DNA from: Muribaculaceae bacterium
GTDB lineage: Bacteria; Bacteroidota; Bacteroidia; Bacteroidales; Muribaculaceae
Length of the DNA stretch: 37,839 nucleotides
Assembly: GCA_017453505.1 (NCBI GenBank)
Contig: JAFTEU010000101.1
Coordinates: forward strand, 1 to 37,839
Direction: 5' to 3'
Within the stretch, counting starts at the first letter, position 1. The number at the start of each line of letters is the position of its first letter. The translations under genes were made by a program, and so were the position numbers. Below, piece by piece: positions 25,322 to 33,590 of this stretch. Under the pieces are notes generated by a model that saw only the letters and a list, made by a program, of their open reading frames with translations, searched no databases and had not been told where the DNA came from.

Positions 25322-26956
25322 TTAGCGGTCAATGTCGGGGATGACAAAGTCGAGCGACGCCGTGATGGTGATCAGGTCGGCGATCATGTTGTCACGGCAC
25401 GTCAGGTCAACCACGCCGATCAGGTTGTAGCACGGCGACTGGAAGTGGACGCGCACCGGCTTGGTGTTGCCGTCACTCTCGATGTACACGCCGAAGGCTC
25501 CGCGGCTGGCCTCTACCTGCTGGTACCAGTGGCCGGCGGGCAGCTTCATCACCTTGGGCACCTTGGGGGCGCAGTACTCGCCCTGGATGCCCTCGGCCTC
25601 GAGCTTGTCGCAGGCCTGACGCAGGATCTTGATGCTCTGCTCCATCTCGCGCATGCGCACCATGTAGCGGTCCATCGAGTCACCGTTCCCATAGACGACC
25701 TCGTCGAAGTCAAACTCGTCATACAACGAGTAGGGGTTGGTCTTGCGCACGTCGCAGTGCCAACCGCTGGCACGGCCCGAGGGGCCGGTGATGGCATAGT
25801 CGATGGCATCCTGCTTGCTCAGGATGCCCACGCCCGTCATGCGGTTCACGGCGATGACATTGCCGGTGAACAGCTTGTGGTACTCGGCCAGGTTCTTCTC
25901 AATCACGTCACAGGCATGGCGCACGTCCTTGATGAAGTCCTCGTGCACGTCGGCCACCACGCCGCCGATGGTGCTGTAGCTCATCGACATGCGGGCACCG
26001 CAGGTGCGGTCAAAGATGTCATAGATCAACTCCCTCTCACGGAAGCCGTAGAAGAATGCCGTCGTGGCGCCCTGGTCCATCGTCAAGCAACCGTAGCTCA
26101 GCAGGTGGGACGACAAGCGCATGAGCTCGTCCATCATCAGGCGGATGAGCTCGGCACGGCGCGGCACCTCCAGGCCCAGGGCCTTCTCCACACACATGCA
26201 CATGCAGTGGCGGTTGATGTGTGCCGCCATATAGTCCATGCGCTCGGTGTAGAGCAGCATCTGGGGATAGGTCAGCGACTCGCACATCTTCTCGATGCCG
26301 CGGTGGATGTAGCCGCTCACGACGTCCACCTTCTTGATGATCTCACCGTCAAGGCTGGCGCGGTAGCGCATCACGCCATGGGTGGAGGGGTGCTGCGGTC
26401 CCACGTTGATGACATACTCGTCGTCCTCAAACACCTTGCCGTCGACCTTCTTGACCTTGCCGTTCTCGTCCTCGACCCAGCGGCAGGTATAGTCCTCGTT
26501 GGTCTCGTCCTCGAGACGCAGGGGGTTGCTGGCGGGGTCATAGTCCTTGCGCAGGGGGTAGCCCACCCAGTCGGTGCGCAGGAACATGCGGCGCATGTCG
26601 GGGTGGCCGATGAACACGATGCCAAAGAAGTCATACACCTCGCGCTCCTGGAAATTGGCCACGGGCCACAGGTCCACCACGGAGTGCAGGCGCGGGTGCT
26701 CGCGGTCGGCGGTAGCCACCTTGACGTGCAGCAGCTCGTGGGTGCTTGTATTGGTCAGGTAATAAACACAGCCCAGGGCTTCGGTCCAGTCCATGCCGAC
26801 GACGGCGCTCAGCACGTCGTAGTGCAGCTGGCTCTTCAACGCACGGGCCAGGTCGTGCCACTGAGCGTCATCGACGGTGACCATCGGGAACTCGCCCGTG
26901 GTGTCAACGGTGGCCTGTGGGCACAACTGTGTGATTTTGTTCTCTATCTCTGCCAT
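25322..26956 (-). CDS. nuoCD: Fused NADH-quinone oxidoreductase-like subunit C/D
   Basis: This 544-residue fusion covers the 30-kDa subunit C (residues 1 to about 150, with EREVYDFFGIVFIGHPDMRR) and the 49-kDa subunit D (about 170-544). The D part has GPQHPSTHGVMRY, GYIHRGIEKMCE and the C-terminal VDLTCRDNMIADLITI, which is in line with the quinone-site subunit. The C-D fusion is typical of Bacteroidetes and enterobacteria. It is 21 bp after nuoB. Confidence 0.95.
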   Translation of the reverse strand: MAEIENKITQLCPQATVDTTGEFPMVTVDDAQWHDLARALKSQLHYDVLSAVVGMDWTEALGCVYYLTNTSTHELLHVKVATADREHPRLHSVVDLWPVANFQEREVYDFFGIVFIGHPDMRRMFLRTDWVGYPLRKDYDPASNPLRLEDETNEDYTCRWVEDENGKVKKVDGKVFEDDEYVINVGPQHPSTHGVMRYRASLDGEIIKKVDVVSGYIHRGIEKMCESLTYPQMLLYTERMDYMAAHINRHCMCMCVEKALGLEVPRRAELIRLMMDELMRLSSHLLSYGCLTMDQGATTAFFYGFRERELIYDIFDRTCGARMSMSYSTIGGVVADVHEDFIKDVRHACDVIEKNLAEYHKLFTGNVIAVNRMTGVGILSKQDAIDYAITGPSGRASGWHCDVRKTNPYSLYDEFDFDEVVYGNGDSMDRYMVRMREMEQSIKILRQACDKLEAEGIQGEYCAPKVPKVMKLPAGHWYQQVEASRGAFGVYIESDGNTKPVRVHFQSPCYNLIGVVDLTCRDNMIADLITITASLDFVIPDIDR

Positions 26957-26977
26957 ATCTAATGGATTTTATCGGGT

Positions 26978-27586
26978 TTATTTGGTTTGGACCTTCAATT
27001 CGCCTCCGTCATACTGCAGGTCGAGCTTCTCCTTGCGGTTCACGCCGCCAAAGTACTTCTGCACCTTGATCTTGCGCTGCAGCTGCATCAGGGCATAGAA
27101 GAAGGCCTCGGGACGGGGCGGGCAGCCGGGCAGATAGACGTCAACGGGGATGATCTCGTCCACGCCCTTGACCACGCAGTAGCTGTTCTTGAACGGGCCG
27201 CCGCTCACGGTGCACGAGCCGCATGCGATGACATACTTGGGCTCGGCCATCTGCTCATACAGGCGCTTCAAGGCCGGTGCCATGCGGTAGTTGATGGTAC
27301 CCTGGCACATGATGTAGTCGGCCTGGCGGGGGCTGTTGCGGGCCACCTCAAAGCCGTAGCGCGCCATGTCGTAGCGCGCGGCGCCCAGGCACATGAACTC
27401 GATAGCGCAGCAGCTGGTGCCGAAGCACAGCGGCCACAGCGAGTTGCTCACGCCCCAGTTCATCAACTGGTCCAGCTTGCCCACCACGATGTTGGTGCCA
27501 CCGGCGCGCAGCTGCTCTACCAGACTGTCGATATACTCGTTGTCCTTGAAGTCCTCATGCTTCATCGACTTGATTTTCACTTCCAT
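26978..27586 (-). CDS. nuoB: NADH-quinone oxidoreductase-like subunit B, cluster N2
   Basis: This 202-residue subunit binds the terminal [4Fe-4S] cluster N2 next to quinone. Ligands are visible in FGTSCCAIEFM, CGSCTVSGGPF and LPGCPPRPEAFF. The start MEVKIKSMKHEDF at 27586 overlaps the end of nuoA by 10 bases; a longer frame to 27697 only reads through nuoA in another frame. It is the second gene of the operon. Confidence 0.95.
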   Translation of the reverse strand: MEVKIKSMKHEDFKDNEYIDSLVEQLRAGGTNIVVGKLDQLMNWGVSNSLWPLCFGTSCCAIEFMCLGAARYDMARYGFEVARNSPRQADYIMCQGTINYRMAPALKRLYEQMAEPKYVIACGSCTVSGGPFKNSYCVVKGVDEIIPVDVYLPGCPPRPEAFFYALMQLQRKIKVQKYFGGVNRKEKLDLQYDGGELKVQTK

Positions 27587-27951
27587 CTCAACGCTCCTTT
27601 CTTCCAGGCATAAGCCAGACCTAAAACCAGAATAACGAGGAAAGTGCCCACGGCCAGCAGCGCCTGGCTGCCGATGCCCTTGCAGATGGTTGCCCACGGG
27701 AACAGGAATACCGTCTCCACGTCAAACATCAGGAACAAGATGGCAAACAGGTAATAACCCACGTGATACTGGGCCATCGAGTCGCCACGGGTGGGGATAC
27801 CGCACTCAAAGGGCTCGCCTTTCTTCTTTGTGTAACTGCGCGGCCCAATCAGCCACGCGATAACCAGGGCACCGACTACCAGCAACACACCGGTCAAGGC
27901 CGCTGTGATGGCGAGAGTCGAGCTCTGTACTCCGAAAATTGCTGAATCCAT
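27577..27951 (-). CDS. nuoA: NADH-quinone oxidoreductase-like subunit A
   Basis: This 124-residue subunit has three membrane helices. The conserved cytoplasmic loop KGEPFECGIPTRGDS and the acidic helix FLMFDVETVFLFPWA are present. It is the first gene of the run, behind a canonical promoter about 140-170 bases upstream. No nuoE, nuoF or nuoG lies in or next to the operon. Confidence 0.95.
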   Translation of the reverse strand: MDSAIFGVQSSTLAITAALTGVLLVVGALVIAWLIGPRSYTKKKGEPFECGIPTRGDSMAQYHVGYYLFAILFLMFDVETVFLFPWATICKGIGSQALLAVGTFLVILVLGLAYAWKKGALRWK

Positions 27952-28087
27952 AAAAGAAATCTACTTGTTATGTTTTGTTTAATTTTTGGCAGGTTAATAC
28001 ATGTCAACGCACCAAACGCACTACTGCACAACAACTTACCGCCCGAAGGCGCAAGCAATTGCAACAGTGATGCCCTGAAATGCGGTG

Positions 28088-28118
28088 CAAATATACACAT
28101 TTTTTAATTATCCACAAA
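28088..28118 (-). promoter_or_regulatory. Promoter of the nuo-atp operon
   Basis: Minus strand: TTTG (28115-28118), 19-base spacer, TATATTTG (28088-28095). This is a full match to the Bacteroidales consensus. Transcription would start near 28084, giving a 5' leader of about 130 bases before nuoA. Confidence 0.75.
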
Positions 28119-28235
28119 CCTTTTTCACTGCTATTTTTCGCACTTGTCAACAACTTCATTCACATTGCACGAGCAGCCCATTTTTCACATCGCTATCAAG
28201 CACGGCACCGGCCACCCCATTCAACGACTTTACCT

Positions 28236-28323
28236 CACGCAAAGCCGCCAAGCCGCGAAGTTTTAAAATGGTGCTCGCAAGTGCTCGCAAAAAAATAGCT
28301 TTGCGGCTTGGCGACTTAGCGTG
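28236..28323. repeat. CACGCAAAG-family element, short form (88 bp)
   Basis: Left end CACGCAAAGCCGCCAAGCCG and right end GCGGCTTGGCGACTTAGCGTG are imperfect inverted repeats built of octamers. A small direct repeat (GTGCTCGCAA twice) lies between them. A single half copy follows at 28362-28390. The 27952-28646 gap holds the nuo promoter and these repeats; I see no gene in it. Confidence 0.7.
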
Positions 28324-28361
28324 AGGTTCAGTCGTCAGTTGCATCCGCGCACTTGGGGCCT

Positions 28362-28390
28362 CACGCAAAGCCGCAAAGCCGCGAAGTTTT
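28362..28390. repeat. Half copy of the CACGCAAAG-family repeat
   Basis: CACGCAAAGCCGCAAAGCCG followed by CGAAGTTTT matches the left end of the element at 28236. No inverted partner lies nearby. Confidence 0.65.
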
Positions 28391-28495
28391 TAAAGGAAGA
28401 CAATAAGTACAATAAATACTATGCCATCCGGCGCGGTACTTGATTAAAAACAACTCGCACAACTCTAACAACTGGCTTCAGCCAACTGATTAGAT

Positions 28496-28577
28496 CACGC
28501 AAAGTCGCTCAGTCGCGAAGTGTCTGATTATAATTGAATTGATAATTAATAGCTTAGCGTCTTTGCGACTTGGCGTG
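28496..28577. repeat. CACGCAAAG-family element, internally shortened (82 bp)
   Basis: The ends CACGCAAAGTCGCTCAGTCG and CTTAGCGTCTTTGCGACTTG are inverted. The sequence, including GTGTCTGATTATAATTGA, the block ATTGATAATTAA and the flank GGGGCATTATTCG, matches the element at 35397-35562 but lacks 84 central bases. Confidence 0.75.
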
Positions 28578-28646
28578 GGGCATTATTCGAATAGTAACCG
28601 TTGGCGCGTGTATGGTGCATGAAACTGAAATCACCTGCACCCGCCT

Positions 28647-29282
28647 CTATTGCTGCAGGGCCTTGATGGTGGCGATGGTGGTTTTCTTGCCGTGGCCGGG
28701 ATAGACGATGGTGTCGTCGGGGAGGAGCTGCAGGATGTAGTCGATGGAGTCCATCAACTGGTCGTAATTGCCGCCGGCCAGGTTGGTGCTGCCGATGTCG
28801 TCGTCATAGACGGTGTCGCCCGAGAAGGCGATGCCCGCCTCCTGACAATAGAAGAACACCGAACCGGGAGAGTGCCCGGGCGTGTGGATGACCTTGAGGC
28901 TGTGGTTGCCGAAGCGGATCACCTCGCCGTCGGTGAGGTAATGCTCGGGCATGGGGATGTCATAGGGGTAAGTCCTGTAGATCTGCGCCAGGCGGATGGG
29001 CAGGTGTTCCCGCATGATCCACTCGTCGTCCTTGTGGACCTCAGGCAGCAGGCCGTAATGGTCGCGCATCAGGTCGTTGCCGTACAGGTGGTCGTGATGG
29101 GCATGGGTGAGCAGCAGGCGCACGGGGCGCAGCTTCTTCTGCTCGATGAACCGGATGAAGCGCTCGCGCTCGCCAGGCTTGTACACGCCGCAGTCGATGA
29201 TGACGGCCTCGCCAGTCTCATCCCAGATGATGTGGGTACACTCCTCAAATAGGTTTGCTGTCACTTTATATACCTCTACCAT
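28647..29282 (-). CDS. MBL-fold metal-dependent hydrolase (glyoxalase II-like)
   Basis: This 211-residue cytoplasmic enzyme has the metallo-beta-lactamase motif THAHHDH (HxHxDH, near residue 80) and further metal ligands in HTPGHSPGS, FSGDTVY and YPGHG. This fits the hydroxyacylglutathione-hydrolase-like (YcbL-type) group that hydrolyses thioesters. The substrate cannot be told; Bacteroidales generally lack glutathione, so a different thioester is likely. The gene stands alone on the minus strand with its own -7 element at 29317-29324. Confidence 0.88.
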   Translation of the reverse strand: MVEVYKVTANLFEECTHIIWDETGEAVIIDCGVYKPGERERFIRFIEQKKLRPVRLLLTHAHHDHLYGNDLMRDHYGLLPEVHKDDEWIMREHLPIRLAQIYRTYPYDIPMPEHYLTDGEVIRFGNHSLKVIHTPGHSPGSVFFYCQEAGIAFSGDTVYDDDIGSTNLAGGNYDQLMDSIDYILQLLPDDTIVYPGHGKKTTIATIKALQQ

Positions 29283-29316
29283 AGTCCTTCATTACCCTAG
29301 TCCAACTTTATTGGCG

Positions 29317-29324
29317 CAAATATA
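29317..29324 (-). promoter_or_regulatory. -7 promoter element of the MBL hydrolase gene
   Basis: The minus strand reads TATATTTG about 35 bases before the start at 29282. No convincing -33 element is seen. The 29283-29583 gap otherwise holds a half copy of the CACGCAAAG repeat (29434-29454) and the promoter of the next gene. Confidence 0.5.
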
Positions 29325-29433
29325 CACCATCTTGACGAGTTGGGAGGTGCCTTGACATAAAAATGTGATTCTCATGCCTGAAAATCATATCTTCCACGAG
29401 TAACCGTTGGGTAAAAACGCCTATTCCCAAACT

Positions 29434-29454
29434 CACGCAACGGCGCTAAGTTTT
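29434..29454. repeat. Degenerate half copy of the CACGCAAAG-family repeat
   Basis: CACGCAACGGCGCTAAGTTTT resembles the left ends of the complete elements. No inverted partner is seen. Confidence 0.45.
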
Positions 29455-29570
29455 CCAAACAATCATATCAACAATCCGGTGTCTTGTGTCAACCCGCTCA
29501 CTGTGAGGCGATAGCGGGATGATGAAGTGAAAATTTTGGATTTACTGATTTTTAATTGCTGATTATTTTG

Positions 29571-29578
29571 TACCTTTG
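29571..29578 (+). promoter_or_regulatory. -7 element directly before the TonB receptor start
   Basis: TACCTTTG ends 5 bases before the ATG at 29584, so transcription would begin at or very near the start codon. A -33 TTTG at the normal distance is not obvious. Confidence 0.5.
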
Positions 29579-29583
29579 CAGCC

Positions 29584-31818
29584 ATGAAAAAAATGACATC
29601 ATTAATATTGGCTGCCGGTGTGACGCTAGCCGCTGCATCAAGTCCGACGACAACGCCCAGCACGCTGGGCGACACGTTGTCGCTGGACGAGGTGACGGTA
29701 ACGGCCATCAAGCAGAGCAGCGACCTGCGCAACCAGGCCACCACACTGACGGTCATCAAGCGCCAGGAGGCTGAACGCAACCAGGTGACATCGGTCAAGG
29801 CCGCGGCCGACCTGGTGCCCAACCTCTTCATCCCTGACTATGGCAGCCGGATGACATCGACGGTGTATGTCCGCGGCATCGGCACCCGCATCGATCAGCC
29901 CGCCGTGGGCCTGACCATCGACAACGTGCCGGTGATGACCAAGGAAAACTACGACTTTGACCTGATGGACATCTCGCGGCTGGAAATGATGCGCGGCCCG
30001 CAGAGCACCCTATACGGCCGCAACACCCTGGGCGGCCTGATGAACGTCTATACCCTGTCGCCCCTCAGCTACCAGGGCACCCGCGCCGTCATCGAGGGTG
30101 CCAACCATGGCACATGGCGCGTGGGAGCCAGCCACTACCGTCTGCTCAAGGAGGGCCTGGGTCTGTCGTTGTCGGCACAATACAACAGCACCAAGGGGGA
30201 GTTCACCAACCGCAACAACGGCCGGCGCTGCGACTGGGAGCACATGTTCAGCGCCCGGGCCAAGCTCGAGTGGCGCAGCCAGGACGGCTGGTACCTGAGC
30301 AATGTGGCCTCGGTGGCGGTGAGCCGCCAGGGAGGCTATCCCTATCAATGGGTCGAGACGGGCGAGATCGCCTATAACGACACTTGTTTCTACCGCCGCA
30401 CGTCGGTCATGGACGGCTTAACGCTGAGGAAGGACTTTGACCGCCTCAGCCTGTCGAGCATCACCAGCTACCAGTATATCGACGACAACATGACGCTGGA
30501 CCAGGACTTCACGCCCCGCGACTACTTCACCCTGACCCAGGCGCGCCGCGAGCACGCCGTGACCCAGGACCTGATCGCCCGCGGTCACCACAAGGCCGAG
30601 GGCTACAACTGGCTGGCTGGCGCCAGCGGCTTCTTCCGCCGCTACAAGATGAGCGCACCGGTCAATTTCCACGACTATGGCATCGATCAGCTGATCGAGA
30701 AGAACTTCAACGATGCCATGCCCAACTACCGCGTCACATGGGACACCCGCTCCTTCTTGCTGGGCAGTGACTTCACAAGCCCCAACTGGGGTGCCGCGCT
30801 GTATCACGAGTCGAGCTATAGCTGGGGGCAATGGACCGTCACCGCAGGGCTGCGCCTCGACTATGAACACGCCCGGCTGAATTATCACAGCGAGACCCAC
30901 ACGGGCTATAACATCCTGTATAGCTCAACGGGCGAGACATTTGCCCATGGAGCCATCGATATCGATGACCGCGCAACGCTCGACAAGGACTTCCTGGAGC
31001 TGCTGCCCAGCTTGAGTGTAAGCTGGCACCCCTGGGCCGGCAAGAACCACACCGTCTATCTCGCTGCCTCCCGCGGCAGCAAGGCCGGTGGCTTCAACAC
31101 CCAGATGTTCAGCGATGTGCTGCAACAGCGGTTGATGAAGATGATGGGCATCGGCATCCAGTATGATATTGACAAGATGGTGGGCTACAAGCCCGAGAAG
31201 GCGTGGAACTATGAGTTGGGAGGGCACTTTGAGTGCTGGGATGCCCGTGTGCAGAGCGACCTGGGCCTCTTCTTCATGGACTGCCGCGACCGCCAGTTGA
31301 CGGTATTCCCGCCGGGCACGACAACGGGGCGCATGATGACCAATGCGGGCAAGACCCACAGCTGGGGCGCAGAGTTCGCCATGGCGGTGGCTCCCACCGA
31401 GTTGACCCGCTTCAACTTCAGCTACGGCTTCACCCATGCTACATTCAAGGACTTTAACGACGGTAAGGTGGACCACAGCGGCCATCGGGTACCCTATGCC
31501 CCCATGCACACCCTGTTTGCCGAGGGCAGCCATTCCTTGAAGGTCAACGGTGACCGGGACAAGCTGCTCACCCTTGCCGCCAACGTGCGTGCCGTCGGGG
31601 ACATCTACTGGGACGAGGCCAACACGATGAAGCAACCGCTGTATGCCCTGCTGGGCGCATCATTGACTTGGAAGCAGGCACATTACAGCTTGCAGCTATG
31701 GGGCCACAACCTGACTGGGACCAAGTATAACACGTTCTACTTTGTATCCATTCAGCATCACTTCCTGCAACGCGGCCACGGGCGCCAAGTGGGTGCCACC
31801 CTGCGCCTGACCCTCTAA
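29584..31818 (+). CDS. TonB-dependent outer membrane receptor
   Basis: This 744-residue protein should import a scarce nutrient such as a siderophore, heme or cobalamin, driven by TonB. It has a signal peptide (residues 1-20), a TonB-box-like DEVTVTA near residue 36, and a plug domain with VRGIGTRIDQPAVGLTIDN and RLEMMRGPQSTLYGRNTLGG. A long beta-barrel follows, ending in GATLRLTL. The SusC-type N-terminal carboxypeptidase-like domain is absent, and no SusD partner is nearby, so glycan import is unlikely. The start at the first ATG keeps the Lys-rich signal peptide; a second ATG at 29593 would lose it. Four lipoproteins follow on the same strand. The substrate is unknown. Confidence 0.9.
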   Translation: MKKMTSLILAAGVTLAAASSPTTTPSTLGDTLSLDEVTVTAIKQSSDLRNQATTLTVIKRQEAERNQVTSVKAAADLVPNLFIPDYGSRMTSTVYVRGIGTRIDQPAVGLTIDNVPVMTKENYDFDLMDISRLEMMRGPQSTLYGRNTLGGLMNVYTLSPLSYQGTRAVIEGANHGTWRVGASHYRLLKEGLGLSLSAQYNSTKGEFTNRNNGRRCDWEHMFSARAKLEWRSQDGWYLSNVASVAVSRQGGYPYQWVETGEIAYNDTCFYRRTSVMDGLTLRKDFDRLSLSSITSYQYIDDNMTLDQDFTPRDYFTLTQARREHAVTQDLIARGHHKAEGYNWLAGASGFFRRYKMSAPVNFHDYGIDQLIEKNFNDAMPNYRVTWDTRSFLLGSDFTSPNWGAALYHESSYSWGQWTVTAGLRLDYEHARLNYHSETHTGYNILYSSTGETFAHGAIDIDDRATLDKDFLELLPSLSVSWHPWAGKNHTVYLAASRGSKAGGFNTQMFSDVLQQRLMKMMGIGIQYDIDKMVGYKPEKAWNYELGGHFECWDARVQSDLGLFFMDCRDRQLTVFPPGTTTGRMMTNAGKTHSWGAEFAMAVAPTELTRFNFSYGFTHATFKDFNDGKVDHSGHRVPYAPMHTLFAEGSHSLKVNGDRDKLLTLAANVRAVGDIYWDEANTMKQPLYALLGASLTWKQAHYSLQLWGHNLTGTKYNTFYFVSIQHHFLQRGHGRQVGATLRLTL

Positions 31819-31857
31819 GGGCTTTTTGTGAGAGCAGGAAGAAAATGCCGATAAACC

Positions 31858-31889
31858 TTTGCACGGTCAAGTAAAAACATATATATTTG
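31858..31889 (+). promoter_or_regulatory. Promoter of the first lipoprotein gene
   Basis: TTTG (31858-31861), 20-base spacer, TATATTTG (31882-31889). The leader would be about 70 bases. It lies in the 145-bp gap after the TonB receptor. Confidence 0.7.
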
Positions 31890-31963
31890 CAGCCTAAAAT
31901 TCATCAAGACATCTTGATAATTAGAATATTACATTTTTATAACGAATAATAAGACAAGCAACA

Positions 31964-32443
31964 ATGAAGAAATTTTTCTCAATGTTATTCATCGCCACCC
32001 TGTTAGGTCTGGTGTTCACTGCCTGCGGCGATGACAAAGACGAACCCGAATTGCCCACCACACAGAACCTGGAGAGTGTGCACGAGAACCCGACCGACAG
32101 CTACTACGTGTTTGACATCGACATGAACACGAACAAGGGCACCATCTACATGCACAACATCCAGTTTGCCGGTGCGCCCCACAAGATGACCCTGCGTGTT
32201 GAAGTACCCGTGAGCCTGAACAGCAGCAAGGATGCCTATGTCATGGCGGGCACCGACCTGGTGGCCGACATGGAGATGCCGAGCGTAGGCTGGGTGCCGA
32301 TGACCGATGAGAGATACCATCTCAACAACCTGACGTGCACGGTCAACCCGGGAGCCAAGTCATATTCCATCTCCTTTGAAGCCCACGGTGGCCACTTCAG
32401 CGACAGCGGCGACCTCACCGATGCTGCGCACCTTGAAGGATGA
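31964..32443 (+). CDS. Small lipoprotein, shared-domain family member 1
   Basis: This 159-residue lipoprotein has the lipobox FTAC followed by GDDKDEPE; such acidic patches after the Cys favour export to the cell surface in Bacteroidetes. After the linker it consists of one domain (YYVFDIDMNTNKGTI to the end). The C-terminal part NLTCTVNPGAKSYSISFEA closely matches DLDCTVNIKTLTYSIQFDY in the next gene. I do not recognise a named family. Function unknown; binding a ligand near the TonB receptor is possible only by context. Confidence 0.75.
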   Translation: MKKFFSMLFIATLLGLVFTACGDDKDEPELPTTQNLESVHENPTDSYYVFDIDMNTNKGTIYMHNIQFAGAPHKMTLRVEVPVSLNSSKDAYVMAGTDLVADMEMPSVGWVPMTDERYHLNNLTCTVNPGAKSYSISFEAHGGHFSDSGDLTDAAHLEG

Positions 32444-32464
32444 CCCCATCGCTATAGATTATTG

Positions 32465-32532
32465 ATTCAAGTTTCTATAGTAGCTGCGCCACTTTAAAAA
32501 CTTGAGGTTAAAGGATAAAGGTTAATGGTTAA
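32465..32532. repeat. Outer dispersed repeat without the MITE insertion
   Basis: The segment 32491-32532 matches the reverse complement of 5871-5911 with one mismatch in about 41 bases, and TTCAAGTTTCTATAG at its left resembles the right flank at 6092-6117. It looks like an empty site for the element at 5912-6087. The 32444-32746 gap also holds the terminator and promoter listed next. Confidence 0.65.
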
Positions 32533-32657
32533 TGAATAGGCCGCAATTGTGATTTCATAGAAAATTTCCCAAAGTTTGAGCGAAATATCATTAAACATTA
32601 ACCCTTAACCATTATGCAGTGAGCAAGTTAACAACTTGCGAAACTTAAATTATTGAA

Positions 32658-32698
32658 AATGAATTGCACCATGAAAACTTGTGCAATTCATTTTTTTT
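32658..32698 (+). terminator. Intrinsic terminator after lipoprotein 1
   Basis: A perfect 12-bp stem AATGAATTGCAC / GTGCAATTCATT (loop of 11) is followed by eight Ts. It overlaps the likely -33 element of the next promoter. Confidence 0.8.
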
Positions 32699-32709
32699 GA
32701 TTACGTTTG
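32679..32709 (+). promoter_or_regulatory. Promoter of lipoprotein 2, overlapping the terminator
   Basis: TTG (32679-32681), 20-base spacer, TACGTTTG (32702-32709). The -33 element lies at the loop and right-arm edge of the terminator hairpin. Confidence 0.5.
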
Positions 32710-32746
32710 TAGCCTGAAGGTAAAAACCATTTAAACATCGGATGAT

Positions 32747-33469
32747 ATGAACAAGCCATTTTTATTATTTATTGCCGCACTAGCGCTGTGCCTGGCACTT
32801 GCCGCCTGTAGCGACAAGGACGATGAGCCCGGCATCACTCCCGCACCCGAGATCCTGTCAGAACTCACCGAGCAGACGGTGATAGTGAAAGCCCAAGGAC
32901 TGGGTAGGGTCAGGCTCTATTATGGTGGTGACGAAGAGGTAGCGAACCCGACCTCTCTCTCGCGTGACTTTGTGAACTATACCGCACACTTCAAGGCAAC
33001 CGCACAGCAACATGGCAAATCGGTCAGCAAGGTCGCCGAGAAGGAAATCCTGGTCCCCAAGACTGATGACCCACTCATCATGACGGCCTTCAGCGTCGTC
33101 GAGAGCGAGAACGATTCCACCTTCTTTGAGTTTGACATCAATCGCGTGCAACCGCCTAGCCGCATCATTGTGCGCAAGGCCAGGTTAAGCGACAGTGGCC
33201 CAGAGTTGCCCAGCTTTTATGTAACGCCGGCATTGACATTTGACAAGGGTACCGGCATCTTCACCTTCTCGGGGACCGACATCACGCCCAGCGTGAGAAC
33301 CGGTGGCTCCTATGTCAGCCAGCCCGACAGCAAGGTGACGGACCTCGATTGCACGGTCAACATCAAGACGTTGACCTACTCAATACAGTTTGACTATCAG
33401 GGCAAGCACTTTGACTACAGCGGATCGATTTCCAAGACGTACCCCGTCCGCATCATCATTCACGGGTGA
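32747..33469 (+). CDS. Lipoprotein, shared-domain family member 2
   Basis: This 240-residue lipoprotein has the lipobox LAAC followed by SDKDDEPG. Residues about 30-115 form a separate N-terminal domain with no recognised motif. Residues about 120-240 (FFEFDINRVQPPSRIIV onward) match lipoprotein 1, including the YSIxFxxxGxHFxxSG end. It has its own promoter and terminator. It is probably surface-exposed. Function unknown. Confidence 0.75.
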   Translation: MNKPFLLFIAALALCLALAACSDKDDEPGITPAPEILSELTEQTVIVKAQGLGRVRLYYGGDEEVANPTSLSRDFVNYTAHFKATAQQHGKSVSKVAEKEILVPKTDDPLIMTAFSVVESENDSTFFEFDINRVQPPSRIIVRKARLSDSGPELPSFYVTPALTFDKGTGIFTFSGTDITPSVRTGGSYVSQPDSKVTDLDCTVNIKTLTYSIQFDYQGKHFDYSGSISKTYPVRIIIHG

Positions 33470-33508
33470 TGATGACCGCATTTAACGTCATTTAAGATAA
33501 AAAACATG

Positions 33509-33545
33509 ACAAATGGTGCAAGATTGAATGCACCATTTGTTTTTT
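33509..33545 (+). terminator. Intrinsic terminator after lipoprotein 2
   Basis: A perfect 12-bp stem ACAAATGGTGCA / TGCACCATTTGT (loop of 8) is followed by six Ts. It is 39 bases past the stop codon and 5 bases before the next -7 element. Confidence 0.85.
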
Positions 33546-33550
33546 CAATG

Positions 33551-33558
33551 TATCTTTG
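33551..33558 (+). promoter_or_regulatory. -7 promoter element of lipoproteins 3 and 4
   Basis: TATCTTTG lies 33 bases before the start at 33591. No -33 TTTG at the normal spacing is clear. Confidence 0.5.
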
Positions 33559-33590
33559 CCGCCGATATACAACAGACATCATACACAGAC

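Noticed and set aside
26978-27697. Longer nuoB starting at 27697
   Set aside because: The additional N-terminal residues are the nuoA sequence read in another frame; the start at 27586 gives normal length and spacing.
27952-28087. Riboswitch in the nuo leader
   Set aside because: The leader is about 130 bases, but I could not find a conserved riboswitch core or a terminator/antiterminator pair.
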